From the NCBI GenBank assembly GCA_947683425.1, contig CANTUQ010000035.1, forward strand, positions 2,217,001 through 2,281,000: a stretch of DNA of 64,000 bases, written 5' to 3'. The position numbers and the translations under genes were made by a program. The notes under the pieces are model-generated. The model made no database searches, was not told the DNA's origin, and saw nothing but the letters and a program-made list of their open reading frames with translations. This DNA comes from Excoecaria cochinchinensis. Its lineage: Eukaryota; Streptophyta; Magnoliopsida; Malpighiales; Euphorbiaceae. The stretch's first letter is position 1. Each line of letters begins with the position of its first letter. Shown in pieces: positions 35,000 to 46,110 of this stretch.

Positions 35000-35640
35000 T
35001 CGGTCGTTAAAAGTTAAAATCCGGTCGTTAAAAACTTTTAACGACCGGAAAATCCGATTGGTAAAAGCCCCTTCGTTAAAGGTATAGACGACCGAATATT
35101 GCATCCGGTCGTTAATGTCTTTAACGAACGGAACATTTCCGGTCGTTGAAAAGTGATTTTTAGCGACCGGATTTTCCCTTCGCTGATTATATTTACTTTT
35201 AATGAAGGGATTTTCGATCGTTAAAGATACCTTTTAGCGACCGAATTTTCCCTTCGCTAGTTGTATTCAATTTCAACGAAAGGATTTCCGGTCGTTAAAG
35301 ATACCTTTTAGCGACCGAATTTTCCTTTCGCTAATTATATTCACTTTTAACGAAAGGATTTTTGGTCGTGAAAAATACCTTTTAGCGACCAAATTTTCCC
35401 TTCGTTAATTATATTTACTTTCAACGAAAAAATTTTCGGTCGTTAAAAATACTTTGTAGCGACAGAATTTTTCTTTCGTTAATTATATTCACTTTTCAAC
35501 CTTTCCTTTCGTTAAAAATATTGTTTTACCGATCGAATTTTCCCTTTACTAATGTTATTCGCTTTCAACGAATAAATTTTTGTTAGTTGAAGATACTTTT
35601 TATCGACAAGTTTTTTCTTTCGCTGTATTCACTATAAATA
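35000..35640. repeat. Left subterminal repeats of the CACTA element
   Basis: A unit of about 74 bp recurs at 35157, 35232, 35306, 35380, 35454 and about 35528, decaying to the right. Each unit holds TTTTAGCGACCGAATTTTCC and an inverted partner of the form AACGAAAGGATTTTCGGTCG. Such arrays are the usual transposase binding regions of CACTA elements. The binding role is inferred. Confidence 0.8.
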
Positions 35641-35761
35641 AAATATTTTATTTGATTATTACCTGTACACATCATTCACGCACATATACATATCCAAAAT
35701 TATAATAAATAGTTTTTTCATAAATTGCAAAATATCAGATACAAAATATATAAATATATAG

Positions 35762-38047
35762 TGTAGACACCGGGTCCCGAGTAACCTTGATCAGGATTAC
35801 CCGATGATGAAATTTAGCTATGCCGGCTTATAGGCAAAAAGATTGGAGCTCAGAAGTGATTTTCCTTGTCTTTTCGGTGAGTAAAAAGGGTATTTTAAAA
35901 AATATTTTAAAAATATTTTTTTAAATTATTTTGAAGAAGAAAAAGTGTGTTTTAGGTTGAGGGTATTTTATATAAAAAAAAAATAAAAAAAAAAAATAAA
36001 AAAAAAGGTGAAAAATGATGAAAAAATGAAGAAAGTAGGAAAAATGGAAAATGGGGGAAAAGATTCGCGACGGAAGGGCGACGGCCAGGGGCCGTCGCGA
36101 ATGTTCGTGCGCGGAGCGCTGCGGAGCGTGCGCGGAGCGCGGCCGACGCCCTGGGCGTCGGTAGCTCTGCGCGCACGACGCCTTGGGCGTCGCTCGCTCC
36201 GCGCACGTCGTGCGCGGAGACTCCGCGCATCCGCGCGGAAACGTGCGCGAGGCGCACGATTGACGCCCCACTTCGCCCATTTCGCCCACTTTTCGACCCC
36301 CACTCGATTTTCAACCGTTTTTGGACGGTTTTTGGTGGTTTTTGGGTAGTTTTTGATGATTAAAAACACTGGAAAAATTCAGAATAAGGAGGGAAACGAA
36401 TGAGGAACATTTTGGAGAAAAAAAACTGAATTTTGGAGCTTTGAGTTGAGAGGAAAAAATCCATCTTACACACTTGTTTCCAAGAGCTTTTCTTCAAGTT
36501 TTCAAGCTATTTTCTAAGGATTTTCACAAGAGAAGACAAGGAATTCAACACTTCTATCTTCAATTCTTCAAAACTGAATTTGAGGGTAATTATTCTTGGC
36601 TTTACTCATTAATTCTCTTATTAATTTCATTTATTTTGGCTTCCAATTAACATATCAAACATGTAAATTCTCTTAGTCTCCATATTCTTCCTTCTTATTT
36701 GTTATCTTCAATTATTCATATAACAAATAAGCTTTTTAAATTCTATTAATCTTTTTTTTCATGTCAAATTATTCTTTGTTCATGTAATTATGCATGTTTT
36801 AGGTTGTAAATACCTTTAATTTCTTAATGCTATATCATGTTTATTATTATGCTTTCTTTTGCATGTATGAGTGTTATAGTCATTATTTTATGCTAGTTAT
36901 GCATGTCAAATGGAATTATTCTCATGTTACACATTTATTCATGTCTTAACTATAATAAAATTGATTGTCACTAATCTTCCATGTATGTTAATAACTATTA
37001 TTAATAAGTTGCATATGCCATGATACTTCATCACCTTATGCAGGTTAAATTGCATCTTAATCACTTTATGCATGTTAAATTGCATCATAATTATTTTTTT
37101 ATGCATGTTATAGTATCTTATGCATGTTATATGGTCTTTGTACATATTACCTTTTATGTTGTATTATTTCATTGGCCTAATCACTAACATGAATTTCTTT
37201 TTGATTTTTGGTTGCAAATCATTGTTTTATTCTCATTTGAGCATCCATGCACATGAAGGAGGAGTTGCGGGGTTTGGTATTTCCTTTATACATTATTAAT
37301 TCTCATTTCGTTTATATTATTAATTTCCTTGTATATATTCATTGAATAAAATGTTTTCCTATGCGCACCTAAATAAAGATCATAAAAATATTTCTTACTA
37401 AATTAATTTGGATTTTTCATAATAAAATGGGATCAATGTCCTAATTTTCATCCCAAATAAAATCATCACATCCAGAATATTTTCTTTAATTGTGCATGCG
37501 GGGACCAAAGTCCTCATAATTAATAAATTCCCCGGTTTTATGTATGTGTGCACTTTTAAATGGGAGTTGTATTCCGCTCCTTGTATTATTGTAATTCATT
37601 GCTTTACTTGCTAATTTATGGTTTTCCTAACATGAGTAAATGCGCCTTAAATTAATTGCATTGTGTGGAGAGAGAGCGAATTAATGACAATTAAGATTCA
37701 ATCATAAATTAATCGAGGTAGAAATAGATGAGAAATCCCGGACCCAGCTCTGGTCTTTGGGCTCGAGAGGTTAGAGGTTATCCTCCAATATACTTCTTGG
37801 GTCACGAGACTTTAGCGCTAATCCTAGGCCTCATGGCCCAACATGGATACTAAGCGCAGTCTTAGGCTCTCCGAGGCGAGAGTAACTTTCCCAATGTTCT
37901 ATTGGGTGGCGACTCCATGATACCTCTGTGTTGCTCAACATAGACGCACTTGCGATTTATTGCAAGATGCCAACGGACCCGCAAATGCCCGATCGCCCTC
38001 AAGCGGGCGGTCATAGGGGCGGCGCTCGGGATCCGGCGCGCGTCACA
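35762..38047 (+). repeat. 5' LTR of the Tat element
   Basis: The 2,286-bp LTR runs from TGTAGACACCGGGTCCCGAG to GGCGCGCGTCACA. It contains a GC-rich palindrome island at about 36064-36255 after a poly-A-rich stretch. A cluster of differences from the 3' LTR lies at about 37303-37462. Frames over 100 codons across the GC island occur on both strands and are compositional. Confidence 0.93.
36064..36255. repeat. GC palindrome island in Tat LTR
   Basis: Nested short inverted repeats include GCGACGGCC/GGCCGTCGC (about 36077-36099), GACGCC/GGCGTC pairs near 36144-36160 and 36177-36193, and GCGCACGTCGTGCGC near 36202. An equivalent block lies at about 47514-47705 in the 3' LTR. Confidence 0.75.
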
Positions 38048-38048
38048 G

Positions 38049-38066
38049 TGGCGACTCCACTGGGGA
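38049..38066 (+). promoter_or_regulatory. Primer binding site of the Tat element
   Basis: TGGCGACTCCACTGGGGA starts two bases after the 5' LTR. It has the TGG start expected of a sequence complementary to a tRNA 3' CCA end. The tRNA-Arg assignment follows what is known for Ogre-type elements. Confidence 0.8.
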
Positions 38067-38672
38067 CGATATGGTTCGAGATTTCAATTTGAAAATACCT
38101 CGTTTAACATTTATGGTTAAAATTTAATTCATAAATTCGCTTTATCTCAAAATTGCATATCATCTCATTAGAGCTTTAGATTAAGTTAGTTTGGTCCCTC
38201 TTTCAGCCCCGGTGCGTTCCTGAAGCACCTCCTCATTTTCACTCAATTTGGGGAAGTGTTAAGGATAATCACCAGCCCAAGCCATGTACCTCAATGGTAT
38301 ATCAAAATGACGACCCGACCGGTCGCTATGCTTGTGATGAGCTAGACCCGTCGGCAGGGATCATGCTTGGGTAGCCTTAAAGTAACATCTCCTTTGTCCA
38401 AAGCTCATGTAATGGCAATAGATACTTCCACTAGGTGAAATGTACCGTAATACTATGCTTGCTATATGGGCCATTATATATTAAACGAAATCAATTTAAT
38501 TAAATGGTCTTCATCAAAGGCTTTCATGCCCCGGTGGGCCCATCTTAGTTAAGTTGAATTGTTTAAATACGTAATGGCCAAACACCCATATGTATGTACA
38601 TTAGATAGGAGCTGTTATGCTGCCGGTTTTTTACCGCGCACCATACGTGTCCATTGGGTTCCACGTTAATCC
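38067..38672 (+). mobile_element. Leader of the Tat element
   Basis: About 600 bp of untranslated leader lies between the primer site and the long open frame. I see no separate gene in it. Packaging signals would be expected here but none can be named from sequence. Confidence 0.6.
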
Positions 38673-41600
38673 ATGGATCAAGCCCACCTAGGAAAGAGAC
38701 CGCACTACCACGTGTGTGGGAGATACAAGGTTGGAAGGATCTATCTGCTTGCATGTGTTTGTCTATGTTGCATCAGCATGAGCATGCATTGCATTTTAAT
38801 CATGCATCATCTTAACAATCTTTGCATTTCAGCCATCATAGATTCTCCTGGGTGGTCTAGAGGTCCCGACGGACGGCTAAGAAGGACGCCGCTTTTGGGG
38901 TTAACTGAGTTAGTGTCAGATCAGAGTTCAGAGTCAGTCTTAGAAGGAAGTGTGGGGTTTTCTTCCGAATCATCAACAGAAGTAAGTATGGCTAATCCAT
39001 CAAATGAGTCTGATGCAACTCGGGCAATAATCACCGAGGAGGTAGGAAAGAGAATGGAGGAATTTGAAGCCCGAATGATTGCAATGATGGGCAATCTTGC
39101 CACCACCATAGCTGGGCAACAAGCTGCTGCTGCCCCTATCCGAGTACCAGCTGAACAAGAGGTTGTAAGAGAAGAACGTCCTGTTGCAATTAACCAACCA
39201 GTGGTTGACCCACCTGTTGTCGAGCAAAGAGTACCTGCACCCATTGAGCGCAGAGAAGGCCCCAGGTCTGAAGTTGAGTTTGGGGGAGATGAGCATGAGG
39301 AGCATGCAGTAGCTAAAGAGAAGTCGCCAAAACTAGATGAGGCAATGTGGAGGAAAATGGAAGAGAGATTTGAGGTCATGGCAAGGATGATGACCGTGGG
39401 AAAAGGAATGAACTTAGAAGACCGAGAGCTGGATGGGGATGACCTGATTCCCCAGAATTTTAAGATGCCGGACATTCCCAAATTTGATGGAACCTCTGAC
39501 CCTGCCGCACACATCAAGCAATACTCGCTAGTCATGAAGGGAACGACCTTAACAAGAAAGCAGAAGATAGAATATTTCTGCTTGAGTCTCACAGGAGCTG
39601 CTATTGATTGGTACCATGGGCTTGACAGGAGATCCAAGGAGAACTGGGACCTGTTGACTGAAGAGTTCCTTAAGCAGTACGATTGCAGTACCCGGATGGA
39701 GGTCACTTTGAAAGATCTCGAGTTGTTACAGCAGAAGGCTGGGGAGTCCTTCCACGAGTACCTTACTCGGTGGAGAAACCGGGTTATGGAGATGAAACGC
39801 AAACCGGACACTTCTGATCAGATCCGGCTATTCATTCGAAATGCCAGTCCTTACTTGAGAGACGGATTGAAAATGAAGGGACTCAAGGATTGGGAGTCTT
39901 TGAAGGACATTGCCATAGAAGCAGAAGGAGAATATCTAGCCAGGAGGGCAAATAGTGAGTCCTATGCCCGGAGGGGATACAGCAATCAGGGGACGGCCAA
40001 ACCAGTAGGTTCAAGCAGTGGTAACAGAGTTGGGAAGACTGCCGAGGTGTCTGCAACCGGCGTAAGTCAGAGGTATTTCTCCAACTTGGGTAAGCCTTTA
40101 TCATGGGTGCTGAAGAGGCTAATAAAAGAAGGAAAACTGCGGCCCCTATCACCTAAACCGGCCAAGGCCCAAGGGCAGCCAGGGCACAAAGAGAATGAAT
40201 ACTGCACATTCCACCAACATACCGGGCATTTGACGGACGAGTGTATAACGCTAAGACATCGGGTCCAAGATCTAATTGACAACAAGCAGATCACCGATCC
40301 TGAGCAGAGAGAAAGCAAGAAGAAGTCGGGTTATAACACAGTGCCACCTCCAGTCTTTATGATCGGATCGAGCCTACCAGAGTGGTACGTAATGCAAGAT
40401 CTATATGGAAATGAGTATGTCGCTATTACTCGCCCTGCAGTGGATGAAAAAGGGGTTTCTGTGGCAGCGATAGACTGTTGGTCCACTAGTGAGAGTGGAG
40501 ATGATGAAGATGAGAAAAATGGAGAGTTTACGGATCCGTGGGATTCAGAGGAAGAAGAAAGAGTAGAAGCAGTAACAAGAAGTGGGAGGGTCATTCCAGA
40601 AGCTGAGAAGCAGCAGGACCCAGCACAAGCAATCGCAGAGAAAGAGCAGGAAGAAAATTCAATAGTGAAACAACTGAAAAAGACCACGGCTCAGATATCT
40701 ATTTGGGACCTCTTAAGACAGTCCCCCTCGCACCGACAGAAGTTAGTCGAAGCATTGAGCGTATCCACCGTAGCAACTACAATCTCTCCATCCGAGCTTT
40801 TAGACCTTGTAAAGGGGGGATCCGGGGAGAAGTTGGTATTTTCTGATGCGGACCTACCAACAGAGGGTCGCAACCACAACCGACCATTGTACATCAAGGC
40901 ACAGATCAATGGTAAACACACCGCTTGTGTCATGATTGATGACGGGTCATCGATAAATGTCTGCCCTTTGGTGGCACTTCAGGCCTTTGGGATGGATGAG
41001 AGTATGTTAAGCAAATCTGACCTGACCATCACTGCCTACGACAACTCCAGAAGGCAAGCATCGGGAATTTTCAAAGCTTTGGTAAAGACAGGGCCCATTG
41101 AGACAGAAACAGATTTTGTGGTCTTGCCGATTCCAGCAAACTTTTCAGCTCTGCTTGGTAGATCGTGGTTCCACAAGTTAGGGGGAGTACCATCCACATT
41201 ACACCAGATAATTAAAATACCCCATGAAGGAGAAGTAGTGACCATTAAAGCAGCAAGAGAGAACCAAGTGTCTGCCTTGGAGATCTCTAATCAGCCATTC
41301 AGTGGCTTTCATGTATCGATGATCGGAGAAGAGCAAAACCTAGAAGGTAGCCCTCAAGTGGTGAATATGCTGAAGAAGATGCACTTCCTCCCAGGGGCTG
41401 GTTTGGGAAAAGAGTCACAAGGGCTGCAGAATGCTATCACTACACGTGGTCAGAAAGATGGAAAGGGGTTGGGCTACAAAGGAGAGTATGGTAAGAAGAA
41501 AGTATCAGAGAAGATCCCCCATATCTCGGAGAGCTTTGTGCCATCATCATCGATTTGTGCTTACACCGGAGAAGAAGAGCCGCAGTGGGTAGATGGGAAG

Positions 41601-44600
41601 ATTACCCCGGGATTTGAAATTTTTAACGATGTCTTTGATTGGGAGATCGGAGTTGTTAAAGCTGTAGAGAACTTTTGGGATGAGGAGATTATGACCCAAT
41701 GCAGCATCTGGGACAGAGATGAGCCCGAAGAGATTGTAACTGATAAGCTGTTAGCCACCAGACTTAAGGGGAAGGACAAGATAGTGGAACCAGAGCCGAA
41801 GATTGAAGATCTCAAGATTTCACCAAATCAAGAAGCCAAAGCACAGTCAGCTGCAGCATCGGCATCGACTGAAGTTGATAGTCATTTAGATTCTCTTTTT
41901 ATACCAGAACTCTTTGAGGACAATGATAATGTTTCTGATTATGTTAATGAGATGAACAACTTTGCTTACTTGTGTGATGTTTCTGATGATTTCATTTCGC
42001 ATGATCATAAGCATGATGCATTCATTTTTGATATTAATTCAACTGGCACAACTGCATTTAATCTCGGAACTTTGGAAAATCCAAAGGAAATTTTGCTAGC
42101 ATCAGACATAACTCCTGAAGAGAGAATAAAATTTGAGAGAATATTAAAAAAATATGAAAAAGTCTTTGCCTGGACCTACGAGGATATGCCGGGAATAGAT
42201 CGAGATGTTGCCGAACATGCCATCCCAACTTACCCAGAGTTTAAACCCGTCAAGCAAAAGCTTCGGAGGCTTAGGCCAGAATGGGCACAGAAAGTGAAAG
42301 AGGAGATCCATAAGCAGATTGAGGCTAAGTTCCTGATAGAGGTTCAATACCCAACATGGTTAGCTAATGTGGTTCCTGTAGCTAAGAAAGACGGTAAGGT
42401 TCGAGTATGCGTCGACTATCGAGACCTGAACAAAGCTTGTCCGAAAGATGATTTCCCTCTTCCTCATATTGATGTGCTAGTAGATAGTGCTGCTGCTTGC
42501 ATGATGTACAGCTTTGTGGATGGATACGCAGGGTACAATCAAATTCTTAACAAGATAGTGGACCGGATCAAGACAGCCTTTATCACCGAGTGGGGGACAT
42601 ATGCCTATCGGGTTATGCCTTTTGGGTTGAAGAATGCAGGAGCAACCTATCAGAGGATGGCAACCAAGGTTCTCAATGACTTAATCCACAAAGAAGTGGA
42701 GGTGTACGTCGACGACATGATGATTAAGTCGGCTACCAGGGAAGGTCACTTTGAGGCATTAGAAAAGTTCTTTCAAAGGATTAGCAAGTATGATCTGCGA
42801 CTCAATCCCAAGAAGTGCATTTTTGGAGTTACATCAGGAAAGTTGTTAGGCCATGTGGTAAGCCAGAGGGGAATCGAGGTAGATCCCGATAAGGTCAAAG
42901 CCATAAGAGAGATGCCAGTGCCCCAGAAGGAGAAGGACGTCAGAAGTTTCCTAGGAAAGCTTCAGTACATCAGTCGATTTATTGCCAAGCTAGCTTCGGT
43001 ATGTGAGCCTATTTTCAAGCTTCTTAGGAAGAATCAGCCGGTGCTATGGAACGATGATTGTCAACTGGCCTTTGACACCATTAAGGACTATCTGCTAAAT
43101 CCTCCAGTGTTAAGACCACCACGCCGTGCCAAACCATTAATCCTGTACCTGGCTGTGGAAGATAACTCAGTGGGTGCTATGATGTCTCAGGAAGACGATT
43201 TTGGTGTAGAGTTTGCCGTTTACTATCTTAGCAAGAAATTCCTGCCTTACGAAGCCAAATATGTAGAGGTGGAAAAGATTTGTTTAGCAGTTATCTGGGC
43301 TTCTAAGAAGTTGCGACACTACTTTCATTCCTTCAAGGTACAAACGGTTGCCAAACATAATCCGCTTAGATACCTCCAAGAAGCACCCTCTTTACTAGGG
43401 AAGATGGGAAGATGGTTACTGCTGTTGCAGGAATTTGACATTGAGTACATAACCAGGAAAACCATTAAGGGAAGAGCTGTAGCGGAGTTCTTAGCCGAGC
43501 ATCCTATTGAGGGAGATCAGTTTGAATACAACTTCCCAGATGAAGATGTCACGGCCATAACAGTACAAGGGTGGCAATTATTCTTTGATGGAGCAGTCAA
43601 TAATAAGGGAGCAGGCGTGGGAGTTATTCTTACGACCCCAGATGGTGAAAGGTTACCATTGGCTAAGAAGCTGAGGTATAAGGCTACCAATAATGAAGCA
43701 GAATACGAAGCTTGCATCTTTGGATTGGAAGCATTGCTTGCTCTGGGGGCAAAGACCGCAGAAGTATTCGGAGATTCTTCCTTGGTAATTCATCAGATCA
43801 GAAGGGAGTGGTCAGTCAAGGAAGAAAGGCTATTGCCTTATGTAAAGCACTTGAGAACGTTGAGCAGCCAGTTTGAGTTTTGCACTTTTCACTTCATCCC
43901 CAGAGACGAAAATCAGTTAGCTGATGCTCTAGCAACATTAGTGTCTATGTGGGATAACCCAACAGGAGTTGCGATGAAACCCGTGCTGATTTATAGTTCG
44001 GAAAGACCTTGCTTTGAAGCTGAACAGGTGATGGACATTGAGGCCATTGATGGAAATCCATGGTATTATGACATTCAAAATTATTTAGAGAGATCAGTCT
44101 TTCCAGAGGAAGCCACTGAGAAGGACCAAAGAATGATCAGGAAGTTATCCACTCAATTCATCAGTGTTAATGGCACTTTATACAAAAGGCAAGCTGATGG
44201 TATCCAGTTAAGATGTCTGGCAGAGAAAGAAGCTAAAAGAGTTATGGAAGAAGTTCATGCCGGGGTTTGTGGAGCTCACATGAATGGCTTAGCCTTAGCA
44301 AAGAAGATCATGCGCCAAGGGTTTTATTGGCTCACAATGGATACAGATTGTTCAAAATTTGTGAAGCAATGCCAGTTATGCCAACAGTACGCGAATTTGA
44401 GGCATGTGCCAGTTTCAGAGTTACATAACTTAACATCTCCATGGCCATTTGCAGCATGGGGAATAGACATCATAGGCGAAATCCATCCTACTGCTTCTAA
44501 TGGGCATAGATTCATCATAGTTGCCATTGACTACTTCACTAAGTGGGTTGAGGCTGAATCTTTCAAGAAGGTTGATGCAAGGGATATGGCTAAATTCATC

Positions 44601-45305
44601 GAGCGGAATTTGATATGCAGATATGGTCTCCCACATCACATTGTGTCTGATAATGGGGTACAATTCCTAGCAGAGACTAAACAGATGCTCCAGAAATATA
44701 GGATCCAACATCATAAGTCTTCTCCTTATCGTCCTCAAGCAAACGGTGCAGTTGAAGCGGCAAATAAGAATGTGAAGAGAATTTTGGCCAAGATGGTTCA
44801 GAACTACAAGGATTGGGCAGAAAAGCTACCCTTCGCACTTTGGGGTTATAGAACAACAGTCAGAACCTCTACGGGGGCAACACCATTTTCTCTGGTGTAT
44901 GGAACTGAAGCAGTCCTGCCGGTTGAAATTGAGCTGAAATCATTAAGAGTAGTCATGGAAGCTGAGATTCCGGAGACAGAATGGGCACAACAGCGATTGT
45001 TGCAGTTGAATCTATTGGATGAAGATAGGTTGAGAGCCTATTACCACAATCAGGTTTATCAGAAGAGACTAGCTCGGTCCTTTGGCAAGAAGGTACGAAA
45101 GCACCCGTTAAAAGAAGGGGATTTGGTCTTTAAGATGATGAGGCCGGGAGTTCCAGACATACGAGGAAAATTCAGACCAACCTGGGAAGGACCTTTCATT
45201 TTGAAAAAGTTGCTAACAAAAGGAGCAGCAATTTTAGCAGACAGCGATGGGAATGAGTTCAAGGACCCGATCAATGTCGATAGACTTAAAAGGTTCCATG
45301 GCTAA
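38673..45305 (+). CDS. Tat-lineage gag-pol polyprotein (2,210 codons, intact)
   Basis: One open frame encodes all retrotransposition proteins. The true gag start is probably the in-frame ATG at 38988 (residue 106), because residues 1-105 are Cys-rich and unlike Gag. Order: capsid core about 280-430; zinc motif C511, H514, H519, C524 (CTFHQHTGHLTDEC); protease with DDGSS near 756-760; G-patch-like segment about 895-945 (GAGLGKESQG, GKGLGYKGE); RT with VCVDYRDLN and YVDD at 1345-1348; first RNase H about 1440-1580. A second, archaeal-type RNase H has D1639, E1675, D1701 and D1751. Integrase has H1862, H1869, C1900, C1903 and D1932, D1993, E2028 (D-35-E spacing). All catalytic residues I looked for are present. 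No stop or frameshift is seen, so the element may be competent. Confidence 0.95.
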   Translation: MDQAHLGKRPHYHVCGRYKVGRIYLLACVCLCCISMSMHCILIMHHLNNLCISAIIDSPGWSRGPDGRLRRTPLLGLTELVSDQSSESVLEGSVGFSSESSTEVSMANPSNESDATRAIITEEVGKRMEEFEARMIAMMGNLATTIAGQQAAAAPIRVPAEQEVVREERPVAINQPVVDPPVVEQRVPAPIERREGPRSEVEFGGDEHEEHAVAKEKSPKLDEAMWRKMEERFEVMARMMTVGKGMNLEDRELDGDDLIPQNFKMPDIPKFDGTSDPAAHIKQYSLVMKGTTLTRKQKIEYFCLSLTGAAIDWYHGLDRRSKENWDLLTEEFLKQYDCSTRMEVTLKDLELLQQKAGESFHEYLTRWRNRVMEMKRKPDTSDQIRLFIRNASPYLRDGLKMKGLKDWESLKDIAIEAEGEYLARRANSESYARRGYSNQGTAKPVGSSSGNRVGKTAEVSATGVSQRYFSNLGKPLSWVLKRLIKEGKLRPLSPKPAKAQGQPGHKENEYCTFHQHTGHLTDECITLRHRVQDLIDNKQITDPEQRESKKKSGYNTVPPPVFMIGSSLPEWYVMQDLYGNEYVAITRPAVDEKGVSVAAIDCWSTSESGDDEDEKNGEFTDPWDSEEEERVEAVTRSGRVIPEAEKQQDPAQAIAEKEQEENSIVKQLKKTTAQISIWDLLRQSPSHRQKLVEALSVSTVATTISPSELLDLVKGGSGEKLVFSDADLPTEGRNHNRPLYIKAQINGKHTACVMIDDGSSINVCPLVALQAFGMDESMLSKSDLTITAYDNSRRQASGIFKALVKTGPIETETDFVVLPIPANFSALLGRSWFHKLGGVPSTLHQIIKIPHEGEVVTIKAARENQVSALEISNQPFSGFHVSMIGEEQNLEGSPQVVNMLKKMHFLPGAGLGKESQGLQNAITTRGQKDGKGLGYKGEYGKKKVSEKIPHISESFVPSSSICAYTGEEEPQWVDGKITPGFEIFNDVFDWEIGVVKAVENFWDEEIMTQCSIWDRDEPEEIVTDKLLATRLKGKDKIVEPEPKIEDLKISPNQEAKAQSAAASASTEVDSHLDSLFIPELFEDNDNVSDYVNEMNNFAYLCDVSDDFISHDHKHDAFIFDINSTGTTAFNLGTLENPKEILLASDITPEERIKFERILKKYEKVFAWTYEDMPGIDRDVAEHAIPTYPEFKPVKQKLRRLRPEWAQKVKEEIHKQIEAKFLIEVQYPTWLANVVPVAKKDGKVRVCVDYRDLNKACPKDDFPLPHIDVLVDSAAACMMYSFVDGYAGYNQILNKIVDRIKTAFITEWGTYAYRVMPFGLKNAGATYQRMATKVLNDLIHKEVEVYVDDMMIKSATREGHFEALEKFFQRISKYDLRLNPKKCIFGVTSGKLLGHVVSQRGIEVDPDKVKAIREMPVPQKEKDVRSFLGKLQYISRFIAKLASVCEPIFKLLRKNQPVLWNDDCQLAFDTIKDYLLNPPVLRPPRRAKPLILYLAVEDNSVGAMMSQEDDFGVEFAVYYLSKKFLPYEAKYVEVEKICLAVIWASKKLRHYFHSFKVQTVAKHNPLRYLQEAPSLLGKMGRWLLLLQEFDIEYITRKTIKGRAVAEFLAEHPIEGDQFEYNFPDEDVTAITVQGWQLFFDGAVNNKGAGVGVILTTPDGERLPLAKKLRYKATNNEAEYEACIFGLEALLALGAKTAEVFGDSSLVIHQIRREWSVKEERLLPYVKHLRTLSSQFEFCTFHFIPRDENQLADALATLVSMWDNPTGVAMKPVLIYSSERPCFEAEQVMDIEAIDGNPWYYDIQNYLERSVFPEEATEKDQRMIRKLSTQFISVNGTLYKRQADGIQLRCLAEKEAKRVMEEVHAGVCGAHMNGLALAKKIMRQGFYWLTMDTDCSKFVKQCQLCQQYANLRHVPVSELHNLTSPWPFAAWGIDIIGEIHPTASNGHRFIIVAIDYFTKWVEAESFKKVDARDMAKFIERNLICRYGLPHHIVSDNGVQFLAETKQMLQKYRIQHHKSSPYRPQANGAVEAANKNVKRILAKMVQNYKDWAEKLPFALWGYRTTVRTSTGATPFSLVYGTEAVLPVEIELKSLRVVMEAEIPETEWAQQRLLQLNLLDEDRLRAYYHNQVYQKRLARSFGKKVRKHPLKEGDLVFKMMRPGVPDIRGKFRPTWEGPFILKKLLTKGAAILADSDGNEFKDPINVDRLKRFHG

Positions 45306-45339
45306 AGACCAAAAATAAAAAGAAGAGAATAAATGCCCC

Positions 45340-45860
45340 GCGGGTCGAAAACCGAAAAAAGGCGGCCTTTGCTAAAATTGGGCGCCCTGTCAGGGTGAAA
45401 ACCGGAAAAAGGCATCCTGGGCAAAAATTAAGGGCCAAGAGAAAATATTCAATCGAGAAAACCCGAGAGGGCCGATTGATAACAGGAGTTTGATGCTGAC
45501 AAAACCCACTCCGAGATTAGGTGTAGTCATATGCTTTTGAATTCTTGTCAATTGAAAATCATGTATGATGAAATCATATAGAAATGTACACAATTTTGCA
45601 ACGAATAAAAGAATGCATTTTCATTGATCTTTCAGTTCTGTCTTAAAAAGAAATATACCAATTGTTCATCTAATGATTATTGCTCGGTCCTTCATTGGAT
45701 ATGTGCTTTTTGCTTTTAACAGAAGCTTTGATGATAACCTTCTCTAAAAAAAAAAATAAGAAAAAAAAAGGCCGTTAGAGATGAAAACCGTAACTGGCTC
45801 TCTAAGCAAAAGTTAGGCCAAAGGGCAGGGTGAAAACCTGGAAACAGGCAGTCTGCCCTA

Positions 45861-45898
<38 letters not shown>

Positions 45899-46110
45899 TA
45901 GGCCAAAGGGCAGGGTGAAAACCTGGAAACAGGCAGTCTGCCCTACAAAAAAAAAAAAAAAAAAAAAAAAAATTTAAATACACAAAAGCCGCTGGATTGG
46001 GTTGGGTCCATTCCAGGCAAAAGTTAGGCAAAGGGTTGTGTGAAAATCCCATAAGGGACGCATTTCCCGCAAAGAAAAGCTAGTGCGAAAATCCACAAGG
46101 GACGCACTAC
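45340..46110 (+). repeat. GAAAACC-type repeats in the Tat 3' untranslated region
   Basis: A short motif of the form GGGTGAAAACCNGGAAA-AGGC recurs at about 45345, 45394, 45780, 45828 and 45910, with weaker copies at 46040 and 46083 (GTGTGAAAATCC...AAGGGACGCA). The 45823-45894 block, with its poly-A run, is duplicated at 45902-45971. There is no coding potential. Confidence 0.7.

Noticed and set aside
36008..36349. Open frames of over 100 codons across the Tat LTR GC island, repeated at 47458-47799
   Set aside because: They occur on both strands in several frames, are Arg/Ala-rich from GC palindromes, and repeat only because LTRs are duplicated.
38921..39811. 296-codon minus-strand frame opposite Tat gag
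   Set aside because: Shadow of the strongly coding plus strand; Ser-rich composition follows from antisense codons.
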